Shown: positions 1-7,271 of the stretch, in pieces | Layout: every line of letters begins with the position of its first letter | Numbering within the stretch: position 1 is the stretch's first letter | Origin: Flavobacteriaceae bacterium | GTDB lineage: Bacteria; Bacteroidota; Bacteroidia; Flavobacteriales; Flavobacteriaceae | Reading direction: 5' to 3' | NCBI GenBank assembly: GCA_021151665.1 | Contig: JAGKWW010000046.1 | Coordinates: 1-21,766, forward strand | DNA length: 21,766 nucleotides | Notes under the pieces: generated by a model | Databases searched by the model: none | Told to the model about the DNA's origin: nothing | The model's input: only the letters and a program-made list of their open reading frames with translations | Made by a program: the position numbers and the translations under genes

Positions 1-180
1 ACCCATAACAAACTCATCAATAGAGTTGTCTATTACCTCTTTCAGCAGGATATAAATACCGTCATCCGGCGAAGAACCATCTCCCAGCTTCCCGATGTAC
101 ATCCCCGGGCGCATGCGGATGTGCTCTTTCCAGTCGAGTGAACGGATGTTATCTTCCGTGTACTGATTCTGCTCCAGCAT
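1..180 (-). CDS. parE: DNA topoisomerase IV subunit B (ParE), N-terminal fragment
   Basis: Reading leftward from the ATG at 180, the frame stays open for 60 codons and runs off the window edge, so only the N-terminus is visible. It carries the start of the GHKL ATPase domain of type II topoisomerases: an RMRPGMYIG segment near residues 22-30 and the ATP-binding helix EVIDNSIDEF at 48-57, with Glu48 as expected general base and Asn52 as Mg-ATP ligand. ParE pairs with ParC to unlink daughter chromosomes. I prefer ParE over GyrB because the long spacer between the MYIG motif and the ATPase helix (KLGDGSSPDDGIYILLK) is typical of Bacteroidota topoisomerase IV, whereas GyrB usually reads more like MYIGDVGxRGLHHLVYE. 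The TACATTAG on the minus strand at 208-201 could be its -7 element. Confidence 0.82.
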   Translation of the reverse strand, partial: MLEQNQYTEDNIRSLDWKEHIRMRPGMYIGKLGDGSSPDDGIYILLKEVIDNSIDEFVMG

Positions 181-200
181 ATGTTTTTATGGATTTTCCG

Positions 201-208
201 CTAATGTA
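201..208 (-). promoter_or_regulatory. Possible -7 promoter element upstream of parE
   Basis: The minus strand reads TACATTAG here, 7 of 8 matches to the Bacteroidota -7 consensus TAnnTTTG, about 20 bases before the parE start codon. The same 8-mer occurs upstream of the FMN reductase (2893-2886). No clear -33 TTG was found at the expected distance, so the call is weak. Confidence 0.28.
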
Positions 209-291
209 CTATATCTCCGTAAAACATGAAAGCGGGCAGGCTGAAAATCGGTAAAATTTCCTTAAAAATCCGCGCCTGAAACAGCAGATTG

Positions 292-1260
292 CTACATGCG
301 AACTATACGGTAAGCAATAATAGATTTATCATTGATGTAGATGGTAAGCGTTCCTGAAGATTCCGGGCCGATACCCACCTCAAATTCACCCAGGCCGTTT
401 TTAAACACAGGTTTGGCATCTTTAAGAACTTTGTCCCGGCTAAAAGCATACCCTACCCGGTCGCCCGGTTTCAGGTTGGCAATGCGGAAAGGCAGTACCG
501 ATGGTTTGGCGGGCAATGTACCGGGCAGTACATTGAAATCATACCCACCCATAAAATAGTTTCCGTAAAAAAGCGGAAGTTGCGCAAACTCATTTTTAGA
601 GTGCTTCGCGAGCAGCCACTTCTCGTCGTCCGGGTAATGGTTGAGGAAGAACTTGTCGGGCTCGGTAAAAAAGTACTTATCATTAAACTTAAAGTTGAAC
701 ACCGGACGCTCACCTGTCACAATACCAGCGCCCCAGGTTGCATCTACGAGTTTCCATTCCCCGGCAATCTTCACCGCATTCCACGCGTGGTCACTCGCGC
801 CCGGTGCTTTCCCAATATGGGCAGGATGCGACTTAGAGGTGCCCGGAATAATCTCTGCTTCAAGGCCCATGTTTTCGCACAGCACTTTATAAAGGGTGGC
901 ATATCCTTCGCAAACTCCTTTTTTAGACCGGAGCGTTTTGGTGGCGAGTTCATCCCGCATTTTTTTGAGCTTGAGGTCTCGCTCCTGCGGTGTAGTATAA
1001 CTGAAGGCAACCGGCTGCGAAGGCTTGCCGTAAGCAACAAGATCGTATTTTATGTTTTGGGCGATGTAAGTAAAGGCAGCACGTGCACGTTCATCTTCGC
1101 GCCTGAAATCGGACATGATGCGGTCACTGAGCTTCGCGGGCGAATCGTAACTCTTAGGATAACTAGAAACCGTAGCATCAACCCTGGTGTAATCTTGCGC
1201 ACTTGCAATAACCGTAAATAGAGAAAATATGAATGTAAAAAGACGGGATAAGTTTTTCAT
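292..1260 (-). CDS. Secreted transglutaminase-like (cysteine protease-fold) protein
   Basis: A 322-residue protein when started at the ATG at 1260. This start is chosen over a longer frame opening at 1311 because it puts a classic signal peptide (Lys3, hydrophobic run 7-18, ASAQ cleavage near residue 22) at the N-terminus. The middle is a transglutaminase-like core. Predicted catalytic Cys117 lies in KKGVCEGYATLYK, His158 in SDHAWNAV and Asp173 in WKLVDATWGAG, giving the Cys-His-Asp triad in the usual order and spacing. The C-terminal ~130 residues look like a beta-rich domain (a GNYFMGGYDFNVLPG stretch, then LKPGDRVGYAF). Bacterial members of this superfamily may be proteases, peptidases or amide-bond editing enzymes, and the substrate cannot be inferred. 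It is probably exported to the periplasm or cell surface. Neighbours suggest no shared pathway. Confidence 0.85.
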   Translation of the reverse strand: MKNLSRLFTFIFSLFTVIASAQDYTRVDATVSSYPKSYDSPAKLSDRIMSDFRREDERARAAFTYIAQNIKYDLVAYGKPSQPVAFSYTTPQERDLKLKKMRDELATKTLRSKKGVCEGYATLYKVLCENMGLEAEIIPGTSKSHPAHIGKAPGASDHAWNAVKIAGEWKLVDATWGAGIVTGERPVFNFKFNDKYFFTEPDKFFLNHYPDDEKWLLAKHSKNEFAQLPLFYGNYFMGGYDFNVLPGTLPAKPSVLPFRIANLKPGDRVGYAFSRDKVLKDAKPVFKNGLGEFEVGIGPESSGTLTIYINDKSIIAYRIVRM

Positions 1261-1591
1261 AACCTGAACTAAACAAAGAGTCTGCCAAAATGTGTTAAAC
1301 TCACGCTGCAAGTAACGCTTTGAATATCAGAAATGTTAAAAAACCGAAATTTAATGACAACAGCATGCCAAAGGTGACATTACCTAATTCGGTTTTGGCA
1401 CGTCGCAAAAATTATATTTATTAAACATAACAAGACGAAAGATAGTATACTGATACTATACACAGTCGATATCAAAAAATACACGTGGTTATAATTCAAT
1501 CGTAGGTGCTCTGAAGTAAAGCTGTAGATAAGCTGTATGACGATACAAGCCATCTGAAAGTCGCCACACCGCCTGATATTTGTTATATCAC
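1261..1591. other. 331-base gap without a convincing gene
   Basis: AT-rich stretch between two minus-strand genes. A 75-codon minus-strand frame (1607-1380) crosses it, but it overlaps the end of the upstream gene, has no recognisable domain and reads as chance coding. The only structure seen is an inverted repeat at 1340-1399, listed separately. A promoter for the transglutaminase-like gene should lie near 1270-1330, but no good TAnnTTTG match stood out. Confidence 0.6.
1340..1399 (-). terminator. Weak inverted repeat, possible terminator of the DUF2459 gene
   Basis: On the minus strand AAAACCGAA (1396-1388) pairs perfectly with TTCGGTTTT (1348-1340), and a few further T residues follow. 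The 39-base loop contains a small AGGT/ACCT hairpin. A competing fold pairs GCCAAA (1399-1394) with TTTGGC (1372-1367). The long loop, AT-rich stem and ~190-base distance from the upstream stop codon make this a low-confidence terminator. Confidence 0.25.
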
Positions 1592-2272
1592 TCATCGATA
1601 ATGACAAAAAATCCCCTGGTCATACACCGTCCATAAGCTTGCCTTACGGTGCGCCGCTTTTAGCGCTCCGTTGGCCCATGTGTTGCAGGTTTGGAAAAGG
1701 CTGTAGGCGCCCTCGGCATCATAGAATGCGTCATACTGCCCGTAGCTGCGTCCCTCTATCCATTTTAGGCTATGGTCTGCATTGCGCGCAAAGCTGTTCT
1801 CAATATAAGCAACAAGGTCTTTATACTGTTCATTGCTCACCATGATCTTTACGCAATCGGCATCCTCTTTTACATCGCGGTAAAAACGCGTGTGCATGGC
1901 GGTACTCCCCAGATGAAAAGCGGCGATAGCTGCGGTGCTGGCTTTCAGGTCGGCCCACGTGGGTGTATCCAGGTAAAAGCCTTTATCACCCCAACCGAAC
2001 GCCACAAACTTGGCGAGCGAATCCTTAGCTTTCGTATGGCCCACCAATATTTCGCTACTCCAGTCTTTAAGGTTGGTTTTAACAGGGACAATTATATCGG
2101 TGTGCACGCCATTCGTACTAATGTATATAGGGATATCGCTGCCCTGCGCATCTCTGTTTACCGTTATGCGGGATATAAGTAAAACGCAAAGAATGTAAAC
2201 CACAACAAATGCAACAAGGCATACCAGGGTGCGGGCCGTATATTTAACCGCCTTTTTCAATCTTGGACTCAT
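1592..2272 (-). CDS. DUF2459 / TIGR02117 family membrane-anchored protein
   Basis: 226 residues. One hydrophobic helix (about 15-35, following the basic stretch RLKKAVKYTAR) anchors a soluble domain that should lie outside the cytoplasmic membrane. Conserved-looking blocks are STNGVHTDIIVPV (52-64), FGWGDKGFYLDTPTW and, near the C-terminus, CNTWANGALKAA. These resemble the uncharacterised TIGR02117/DUF2459 family, whose members are about this length and are sometimes annotated as urease-region proteins, although no urease genes are nearby. The His of NGVHTD, the Asp of GWGD and the late Cys-Asn pair are candidate functional residues, but no reaction is established. It lies 45 bases after the FMN reductase stop on the same strand, so the two may be co-transcribed. 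Confidence 0.75.
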   Translation of the reverse strand: MSPRLKKAVKYTARTLVCLVAFVVVYILCVLLISRITVNRDAQGSDIPIYISTNGVHTDIIVPVKTNLKDWSSEILVGHTKAKDSLAKFVAFGWGDKGFYLDTPTWADLKASTAAIAAFHLGSTAMHTRFYRDVKEDADCVKIMVSNEQYKDLVAYIENSFARNADHSLKWIEGRSYGQYDAFYDAEGAYSLFQTCNTWANGALKAAHRKASLWTVYDQGIFCHYR

Positions 2273-2317
2273 GTCAGTATTTTTCTTTTAGAACGAAAAG
2301 CGTGCTAAAATAGTGCG

Positions 2318-2869
2318 TTACTCTTTGGAATCCTGTTTGGGCGAATAGTCGAAATTCTTTACGATCGCTTTCAGTTCGTTATCCAGCTCCTCATTGCTTA
2401 TCTTCTGGTTTTCAACGTCGAAGTTATGGTTGAACGATGGCAGTGAAAAAGTGGCACGAATGTCGCCGCCGTAGTTAGGGAGGCTGATCTTTGCCGCATC
2501 AAGCGCATTCTTTCCTCCGTATCTTCCGGGAGAAGTAGACAGAAGCAGTATCGGCTTGTCGCTGAAAACCATTTTCTTTTGCCGCGAAGCCCAGTCGTAA
2601 ATATTTTTGAAGGCAGCTGTAAGACCGGCATTGTGCTCGGCAACAGATAAAACTATGAGATCAGATTCCTCTATTGCGTCTATAAATTTGCGGGCAACCG
2701 GAGGCGCGCCAAGCAGTTTTTCTTTATCTACGCTAAAAAGAGGCAGTTCATAATCATTCAGGTCGATAAGGTTCACATCGCCGCCCTCAAAAAGTCTGGC
2801 AGCATAAGCAGCCAGTTGTTTATTTATCGATGTGCTGCTGCTGCTTCCGCCAAATGCAAGTATTTTCAT
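2318..2869 (-). CDS. NADPH-dependent FMN reductase (flavodoxin-like fold)
   Basis: 183 residues, a normal length for the NADPH_dep_FMN_red family (chromate, azo or quinone reductase relatives). The first strand and phosphate-binding loop are clear: MKILAFGGSSSSTSINKQLA (1-20), the position where these proteins grip the FMN phosphate. The second conserved region near residues 70-100 (SDLIVLSVAEHNAGLTAAFKN) matches the family's PEYN-type segment with AEHN in its place, and the STSPGRYGGKNAL loop (about 112-124) should cover the isoalloxazine ring. The expected role is two-electron reduction of FMN or quinone-like substrates with NAD(P)H in the cytoplasm. The luciferase-like monooxygenase that starts divergently 113 bases away is flavin-dependent, so a functional pairing is possible but only inferred. 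Confidence 0.85.
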   Translation of the reverse strand: MKILAFGGSSSSTSINKQLAAYAARLFEGGDVNLIDLNDYELPLFSVDKEKLLGAPPVARKFIDAIEESDLIVLSVAEHNAGLTAAFKNIYDWASRQKKMVFSDKPILLLSTSPGRYGGKNALDAAKISLPNYGGDIRATFSLPSFNHNFDVENQKISNEELDNELKAIVKNFDYSPKQDSKE

Positions 2870-2885
2870 GGTGTTTTGTTTGTTG

Positions 2886-2893
2886 CTAATGTA
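2886..2893 (-). promoter_or_regulatory. Possible -7 element of the FMN reductase gene
   Basis: TACATTAG on the minus strand, 16 bases before the ATG, 7 of 8 to TAnnTTTG and identical to the element before parE. There is no convincing TTG upstream, only a T-rich stretch at a suitable distance. Confidence 0.28.
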
Positions 2894-2950
2894 CGATTTT
2901 ACTTCTGTGAAAACTATCAGAATACGTTTCGCTGTGTCAACTTCAATCTG

Positions 2951-2958
2951 TAACTTTG
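2951..2958 (+). promoter_or_regulatory. -7 promoter element of the luciferase-like monooxygenase gene
   Basis: TAACTTTG is an 8/8 match to the Bacteroidota -7 consensus TAnnTTTG and sits 24 bases before the ATG at 2983. A partial -33 (TTC at 2928-2930) lies 20 bases upstream. Its presence argues against translation starting at the TTG at 2956, which is inside the element. Confidence 0.5.
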
Positions 2959-2982
2959 TATATTACAATTAGAGATACACAC

Positions 2983-3978
2983 ATGCAAATAAAAATAAGT
3001 GTGCTCGACCAAAGTCAGGTTGGGCGCAATCAAACACCGCAACAGGTCCTGGCAAATTCCGGTAAACTCGTGGCACTTGTCGATGAACTGGGGTTCGAAC
3101 GCTATTGGGTGAGCGAGCACCATAACTTCAAGCTGGTTGCGGGTACCTCGCCCGAAGTTTTAATCCCGTACCTTGCCTCCCACTCTAAGCGGATCCGCGT
3201 AGGGTCAGGTGGCATTATGCTGCCCAACCATAGTGCACTGAAGGTAGCCGAGAACTTCGGCCTGTTGGCCAGCTTGTTCCCGGGGCGCATTGATCTTGGT
3301 ATAGGCCGGGCACCGGGCGGCGACAGGCTTTCGGCTAATTTACTGAACCCGTCGAATACATTCAGCGAAAAAGACTTCTTCCAACAGCTCATTGACGTTC
3401 AGGCATGGCTTCGTGATGAAGAGATGGCAGAAACCGTACACGACAAAGTGAAAGCCTACCCGATTGCCGAAGTACCGCCCGAAATGTGGATACTGTCCTC
3501 AAGTGGTGGCAGTGCCGAGTTTGCAGCCCATTTCGGGACAGCGCTATCCTTCGCGCATTTTATTAATCCGCACGGCGGGCCCGAAATGGTTGCGTTGTAT
3601 CGCGATAGTTTCCACCCTTCGGCAGCATTGGCGGAGCCTAAAGTTAATGTTGGGATATTTGCTTTTTGCAGTGATGATGAAGAAAAAGTTGCCGATTGGG
3701 TTACTGAATTTGATTACAGGATGCTGCATATTGAAATGGGGGCCACTGGCGACCTGCCTTCCCTGGAAGAAATTAAAAAAATGAACTATTCTGCTATGCA
3801 GCGCGCACGCATTGCCTACAACCGCGGCCGGTTTATTGCCGGCACACCCGAGGTGGTAAAGCAAAAGCTTGAGAAGCTTGCACGGGATTACGGCACCGAC
3901 GAGATTATGATCGCGACCACGGCTGATAATTTTGAAGACCGTAAAACATCCTACGAACTCATTGCGAAGATGTTTTAG
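2983..3978 (+). CDS. LLM-class flavin-dependent oxidoreductase (luciferase-like monooxygenase)
   Basis: 331 residues from the ATG at 2983. A TTG 27 bases upstream is in frame but falls in the probable -7 promoter, and homologues begin near IKISVLDQSQVG, so ATG is preferred. The protein has the TIM-barrel bacterial luciferase signature: an early ELGFERYWVSEHHN segment with the family's His-His, HSKRIRVGSGGIMLPNHSALKVAE around residues 69-92, and FPGRIDLGIGRAPGGD shortly after. The RVGSGG and GIGRAPG motifs mark the MsnO8/YhbW-like subgroup, which use reduced FMN (F420 in some actinobacterial relatives) and O2. The substrate is unknown. The gene ends tail-to-tail with the next gene, overlapping by 4 bases. 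It is divergent from the FMN reductase, which could supply reduced flavin. Confidence 0.88.
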   Translation: MQIKISVLDQSQVGRNQTPQQVLANSGKLVALVDELGFERYWVSEHHNFKLVAGTSPEVLIPYLASHSKRIRVGSGGIMLPNHSALKVAENFGLLASLFPGRIDLGIGRAPGGDRLSANLLNPSNTFSEKDFFQQLIDVQAWLRDEEMAETVHDKVKAYPIAEVPPEMWILSSSGGSAEFAAHFGTALSFAHFINPHGGPEMVALYRDSFHPSAALAEPKVNVGIFAFCSDDEEKVADWVTEFDYRMLHIEMGATGDLPSLEEIKKMNYSAMQRARIAYNRGRFIAGTPEVVKQKLEKLARDYGTDEIMIATTADNFEDRKTSYELIAKMF

Positions 3979-4643
3979 CTTTTAATGCGCTTGAAACTTT
4001 GCCCGTCCAGTTGTTTGCTGTTGCGAAGAATGGAAATAAATTCCTTGCGCGTCGGGTTAAGTGTGACCATTGTGGTATCTGCGTTTGCCTTTACATCTTT
4101 TACGATCTGTTTTGCCATGGAATAGTCGCTTTTGTTATAAAAACCTTTCAGATAAAGTGTATCGTGGCTTTTTTGCAGTAGTTGGACATTCCAGAATATC
4201 GAGTCCTTCACACTGATAACCAGGCTTCCGTGTATGCGTTTCACCTTTGTATCACTCCCAAGAGTAAAGGAGGTGTCGGCATATTTGTAATTAAAAAGGA
4301 ATGTAGTGTCGCGGGGGGTGACACGGATTTCCAATCCTGTATCTTTTAAAATCCACACGCCATTGCGGTAGACGCTTTCTTTTTTAAGGCTGTCAAATAC
4401 CTCGCGCGATACCTCTTCTTCGTGAGGAAACTCGCTCCATATCACATTTTTCTCTACGTGCAGGATGCTGTGATCTCCAAACCGGTAGTCGCCAATATAT
4501 TTTGAAGGGATGTGGCCAATCTCTGAATCGTCCTGGGGCTGTGGTTCTCTAAAATAAAATATCGTTTCGGTTACAAGCGCTGCCTTTTCTTTACAAGAGA
4601 TAAGAAGCAGTGTAAGCAAACCGGGTAAGAGTATTGTCCTCAT
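3975..4643 (-). CDS. Lipoprotein of unknown function
   Basis: 222 residues from the ATG at 4643. The frame extends upstream to 4670, but the later start gives a proper lipoprotein signal: Arg2, hydrophobic core 3-15 and lipobox LISC with the lipidated Cys at residue 17. The mature part is rich in beta-strand-like segments (HSILHVEKNVIWSEFP, LEIRVTPRDTTFLFNYKYADTSFTLG, then VKRIHGSLVISVKDSIFWNVQLL), as expected of a small periplasm-facing lipoprotein. I recognise no domain or catalytic motif. The stop codon overlaps the stop of the convergent monooxygenase gene by 4 bases, leaving no room for a terminator between them. Confidence 0.72.
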   Translation of the reverse strand: MRTILLPGLLTLLLISCKEKAALVTETIFYFREPQPQDDSEIGHIPSKYIGDYRFGDHSILHVEKNVIWSEFPHEEEVSREVFDSLKKESVYRNGVWILKDTGLEIRVTPRDTTFLFNYKYADTSFTLGSDTKVKRIHGSLVISVKDSIFWNVQLLQKSHDTLYLKGFYNKSDYSMAKQIVKDVKANADTTMVTLNPTRKEFISILRNSKQLDGQSFKRIKS

Positions 4644-4758
4644 AAAGTCAGGTATATCTGAAATAACCAATTTAACAATTTTTTATTGTACTTCTGTAAG
4701 CGTTTTCGTTAATCAATAATTTCAAAATGTATTATATTTAGGCTTCAATACCCGGACT

Positions 4759-6678
4759 ATGAGAAACCCTGTTGCCGAACAAATTGCCGACTTTCTGAAA
4801 CACTTCCCTCCTTTTAACAGCCTTGGCTATGAAGATTTAAACAGCATCGCACAGCAAAGCAGGGTGCTTTACCTGGAGAAAAACCAGATTCTGTTTAAAG
4901 GAGGCGACGCTCTTCACGACGACTTTTATATTGTAAAGGACGGAGCGGTTGGACTCTCGCTGACGTCTGATACAGAAGAAACGCTTATAGATAAATGTGA
5001 TGAGGGCGATATACTTGGCCTCCGTCCGTTCTTCGCTAAAAATAACTATTTAATGACAGCGCGCGCCAGAGATGAAGCAATTGTTTACGGCATTCCTATA
5101 GCTGCATTTCGGCCCTATGCCGAAAAACACCAGGCGGTACTTAACTTTCTGCTCGAGAGTTTTGCTTCGCAGTCAAGAAACCCTTATGATAAAGAGCATA
5201 GCGGCAAATTGATTTCGGAGAATACAATATATAACGACAAAGGGATAGATATACAGTATTTCCAGCCTATACGCTATACGCGGAACCCTATTACAGCTAA
5301 TCCGGAAGACAGAGTAATGTTCATCGCAAAAACAATGTCGAACAGCGCTATCGGAAGTGTGGTGATCCAGGAAAACCAGTTACCCGTAGGCATTATAACC
5401 GACTGGGACCTCCGCTCTAAGATTGCCACCGGGCTGTTCCCCATAGATATTGAAGCTAAGGATGTTATGACAACTCCTGTAGTAACCGTTCCCGAAAATA
5501 TTTCGGTTGCCGAAGCACAGATCATTATGCTCAAACATGGTGTCGGCCATTTGTGCGTAACCCGCGATGGTACCGATAACTCGCCCATTACCGGTATTAT
5601 ATCCGAGCATGATGTGATTGCAGCCCAGGCAAACACCCCCGGCGTTCTGCTCAAACAAACCCGCAGGGCAGCAACGGCGAAAGACCTCCGCCACGTTCGT
5701 GAGAAATTAACCGACCTTATACAAAACAGTATAAATAAAGACGTGCCGGTACCGCATATTTCTAATATTGCAGCCGAAATAAACATTGCAATTACCCGCC
5801 GCGCAATAGAACTTGCGGTCGAGTCTATCGGTTCGCCTCCCCCAACCGGCTTTGCATGGATAAATATTGGCTCTCAGGGGCGCAGGGAGCAGCTGCTGCT
5901 GACAGACCAAAGCAATGCACTGATATTTGACGATGTACCGGCTGAGAAATACGATGCTGTAAAAAGATATTTCCTGGAACTCGGCGAACTGGCAACAGAA
6001 ATACTTAATAAGGTGGGTTACCATGATTCACCTTATCGTTACAATGCCGACAATCCGCAATGGTGCAAATCGCTTACCGACTGGCTCAGGCAGTACAATG
6101 AGTGGATTAACAGCCCTGGAGAGAAAACAGTTGAAGCAAGCAATGCATTTTTTGACTTCGATTTTGTGCATGGAGGTGCAGCTATCGAGGACACCCTGAT
6201 AAACCAAATCCGAGCCAACGCGTTACGCAACAAAAAATTCCTCGCCTACCTTGCGGCGGATGCGCTGAAAAATCTCCCCGCGGTTGGCTTTTTCCGCCAG
6301 TTTCTGGTGGAAAGTGAAGGGGAATATAAAGATCTTTTCAATATAAAAAGCCGGGGCATTGAGCCACTGACAGATGCCGCACGGCTTTTGGCAATAAACC
6401 ATGATATTGTTGATGTCACGAATACTTATGCAAGGTTTAAAAAACTGGCGGAACTCGAACCAAAGTATGCTGAGCTGTATGATGATTGTGCCGAGGCATT
6501 TAATACCCTTACGCGTTTTAGGACTGAAGAAGGCTTACTGAACAACAATAATGGTAACTATATAAATATAAACGAGTTATCTAAATCTGATAAAGCAAAG
6601 CTTAAGAACAGCTTTCAGCCCGTCGCAGACCTTCAGGATATGATAAAAAACCGCTTTTCCCTAACTTACATCAATTAA
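4759..6678 (+). CDS. cNMP-like / CBS / DUF294 nucleotidyltransferase-like protein
   Basis: 639 residues, four modules in the known order for this family. A cyclic-nucleotide-binding fold spans about 12-135; its phosphate-binding loop lacks the usual Arg, so cAMP binding is doubtful. A CBS pair spans about 165-295, including GIITDWDLRSKIA, DVMTTPVVTVPENISV and GIISEHDVIAAQ. The DUF294 GlnD-like nucleotidyltransferase core lies about 335-460, with GSQGRREQ followed by TDQSNALIFDD, and a helical DUF294_C substrate-binding domain about 475-635. In GlnD-type enzymes a D-x-D pair binds Mg; here it reads Asp383-Gln-Ser385, so the second Asp is missing. The protein is cytoplasmic. In proteobacteria this family commonly neighbours the DEDDh exonuclease and acetate permease/acs genes, which suggests a role linked to carboxylate uptake, perhaps regulatory. 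It forms a two-gene operon with the exonuclease, 4 bases apart. Confidence 0.9.
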   Translation: MRNPVAEQIADFLKHFPPFNSLGYEDLNSIAQQSRVLYLEKNQILFKGGDALHDDFYIVKDGAVGLSLTSDTEETLIDKCDEGDILGLRPFFAKNNYLMTARARDEAIVYGIPIAAFRPYAEKHQAVLNFLLESFASQSRNPYDKEHSGKLISENTIYNDKGIDIQYFQPIRYTRNPITANPEDRVMFIAKTMSNSAIGSVVIQENQLPVGIITDWDLRSKIATGLFPIDIEAKDVMTTPVVTVPENISVAEAQIIMLKHGVGHLCVTRDGTDNSPITGIISEHDVIAAQANTPGVLLKQTRRAATAKDLRHVREKLTDLIQNSINKDVPVPHISNIAAEINIAITRRAIELAVESIGSPPPTGFAWINIGSQGRREQLLLTDQSNALIFDDVPAEKYDAVKRYFLELGELATEILNKVGYHDSPYRYNADNPQWCKSLTDWLRQYNEWINSPGEKTVEASNAFFDFDFVHGGAAIEDTLINQIRANALRNKKFLAYLAADALKNLPAVGFFRQFLVESEGEYKDLFNIKSRGIEPLTDAARLLAINHDIVDVTNTYARFKKLAELEPKYAELYDDCAEAFNTLTRFRTEEGLLNNNNGNYININELSKSDKAKLKNSFQPVADLQDMIKNRFSLTYIN

Positions 6679-6682
6679 TTTT

Positions 6683-7270
6683 ATGGCGCTCGAATGGATA
6701 AAAGGCAACACGCCACAGTTCTGGAAAAATTACCTTGCCCTTTTTGAAAACGATGAAAAACAGCGGAGGTTTGTAGTTTTTGATATCGAAAGTTCGGCTT
6801 CAGAAGGACACAGTGGGGCCATTCTGTCAATTGGCGCGATCGGAATTTCAGGAGCTGCAATTGAAGTGGGCGACTTTTTTGAAGTTACAGTAGGACGTGA
6901 ATTTCCGGAAAGTAACAGGCCTGGCAGTACTTCAACCGGCTCTGATAAAGTGGTAGAGGCAGAAGCGATGATACAGTTCCTGAATTTTATAAAAAACGCA
7001 ACGCTTGTGGGGCACAATGCAACATCAGACATTGAAATGATAAACCAGGCCTTGAAAAGGCTTGACCTTGGCCGGCAGAAGAATGACCTGATGGATACCA
7101 ACGTACTGTTTCAAAAATGGAAAGACCTCCCCGAGGATCGCCAGGTGAGCCTCGATGAAGTTTGCGACGCCCTCAAAGTAAAGAAGAGTGGCCGCCATAC
7201 CCCGGCTATGAATGCTTATGTTACGGCACTGGTATTTTTAAAGCTGATGAAAAGGCTGGGATTAAGTTAG
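6683..7270 (+). CDS. DnaQ-like DEDDh 3'-5' exonuclease-family protein
   Basis: 195 residues, the size of stand-alone DNA polymerase III epsilon-like exonucleases. ExoI motif is VVFDIESS with Asp34 and Glu36. ExoII is LVGHNATSDIEMI with Asp116. ExoIII has His172 and ends HTPAMNAYVTALVF, where the H-x4-D pattern is H-x4-N: Asn177 replaces the fourth metal-binding acid (codon AAT at 7211-7213, where Asp would be GAT). Activity may be reduced, lost or changed. The family hydrolyses DNA or RNA from the 3' end, but this relative is not the replicative proofreader. It follows the DUF294 gene after only 4 bases, a pairing known in acetate loci, so it likely acts with that protein. Its stop codon lies one base from the stop of the convergent sensor kinase. 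Confidence 0.87.
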   Translation: MALEWIKGNTPQFWKNYLALFENDEKQRRFVVFDIESSASEGHSGAILSIGAIGISGAAIEVGDFFEVTVGREFPESNRPGSTSTGSDKVVEAEAMIQFLNFIKNATLVGHNATSDIEMINQALKRLDLGRQKNDLMDTNVLFQKWKDLPEDRQVSLDEVCDALKVKKSGRHTPAMNAYVTALVFLKLMKRLGLS

Positions 7271-7271
7271 G

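Noticed and set aside
580..1221. 213-codon plus-strand frame opposite the transglutaminase-like gene
   Set aside because: The opposite strand encodes a complete protein with signal peptide and catalytic triad; this frame shows no recognisable feature.
1380..1607. 75-codon minus-strand frame in the gap after the DUF2459 gene
   Set aside because: It overlaps the end of that gene, has no domain, and its composition reads like translated AT-rich noncoding DNA.
2956..2982. TTG start 9 codons upstream of the monooxygenase ATG
   Set aside because: It falls inside the perfect TAnnTTTG promoter element and adds residues not expected for the family.
3971..3980. 4-base tail-to-tail overlap of monooxygenase and lipoprotein genes as possible frameshift or annotation error
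   Set aside because: Both proteins have normal ends and the stops interlock cleanly; compact convergent genes are common.
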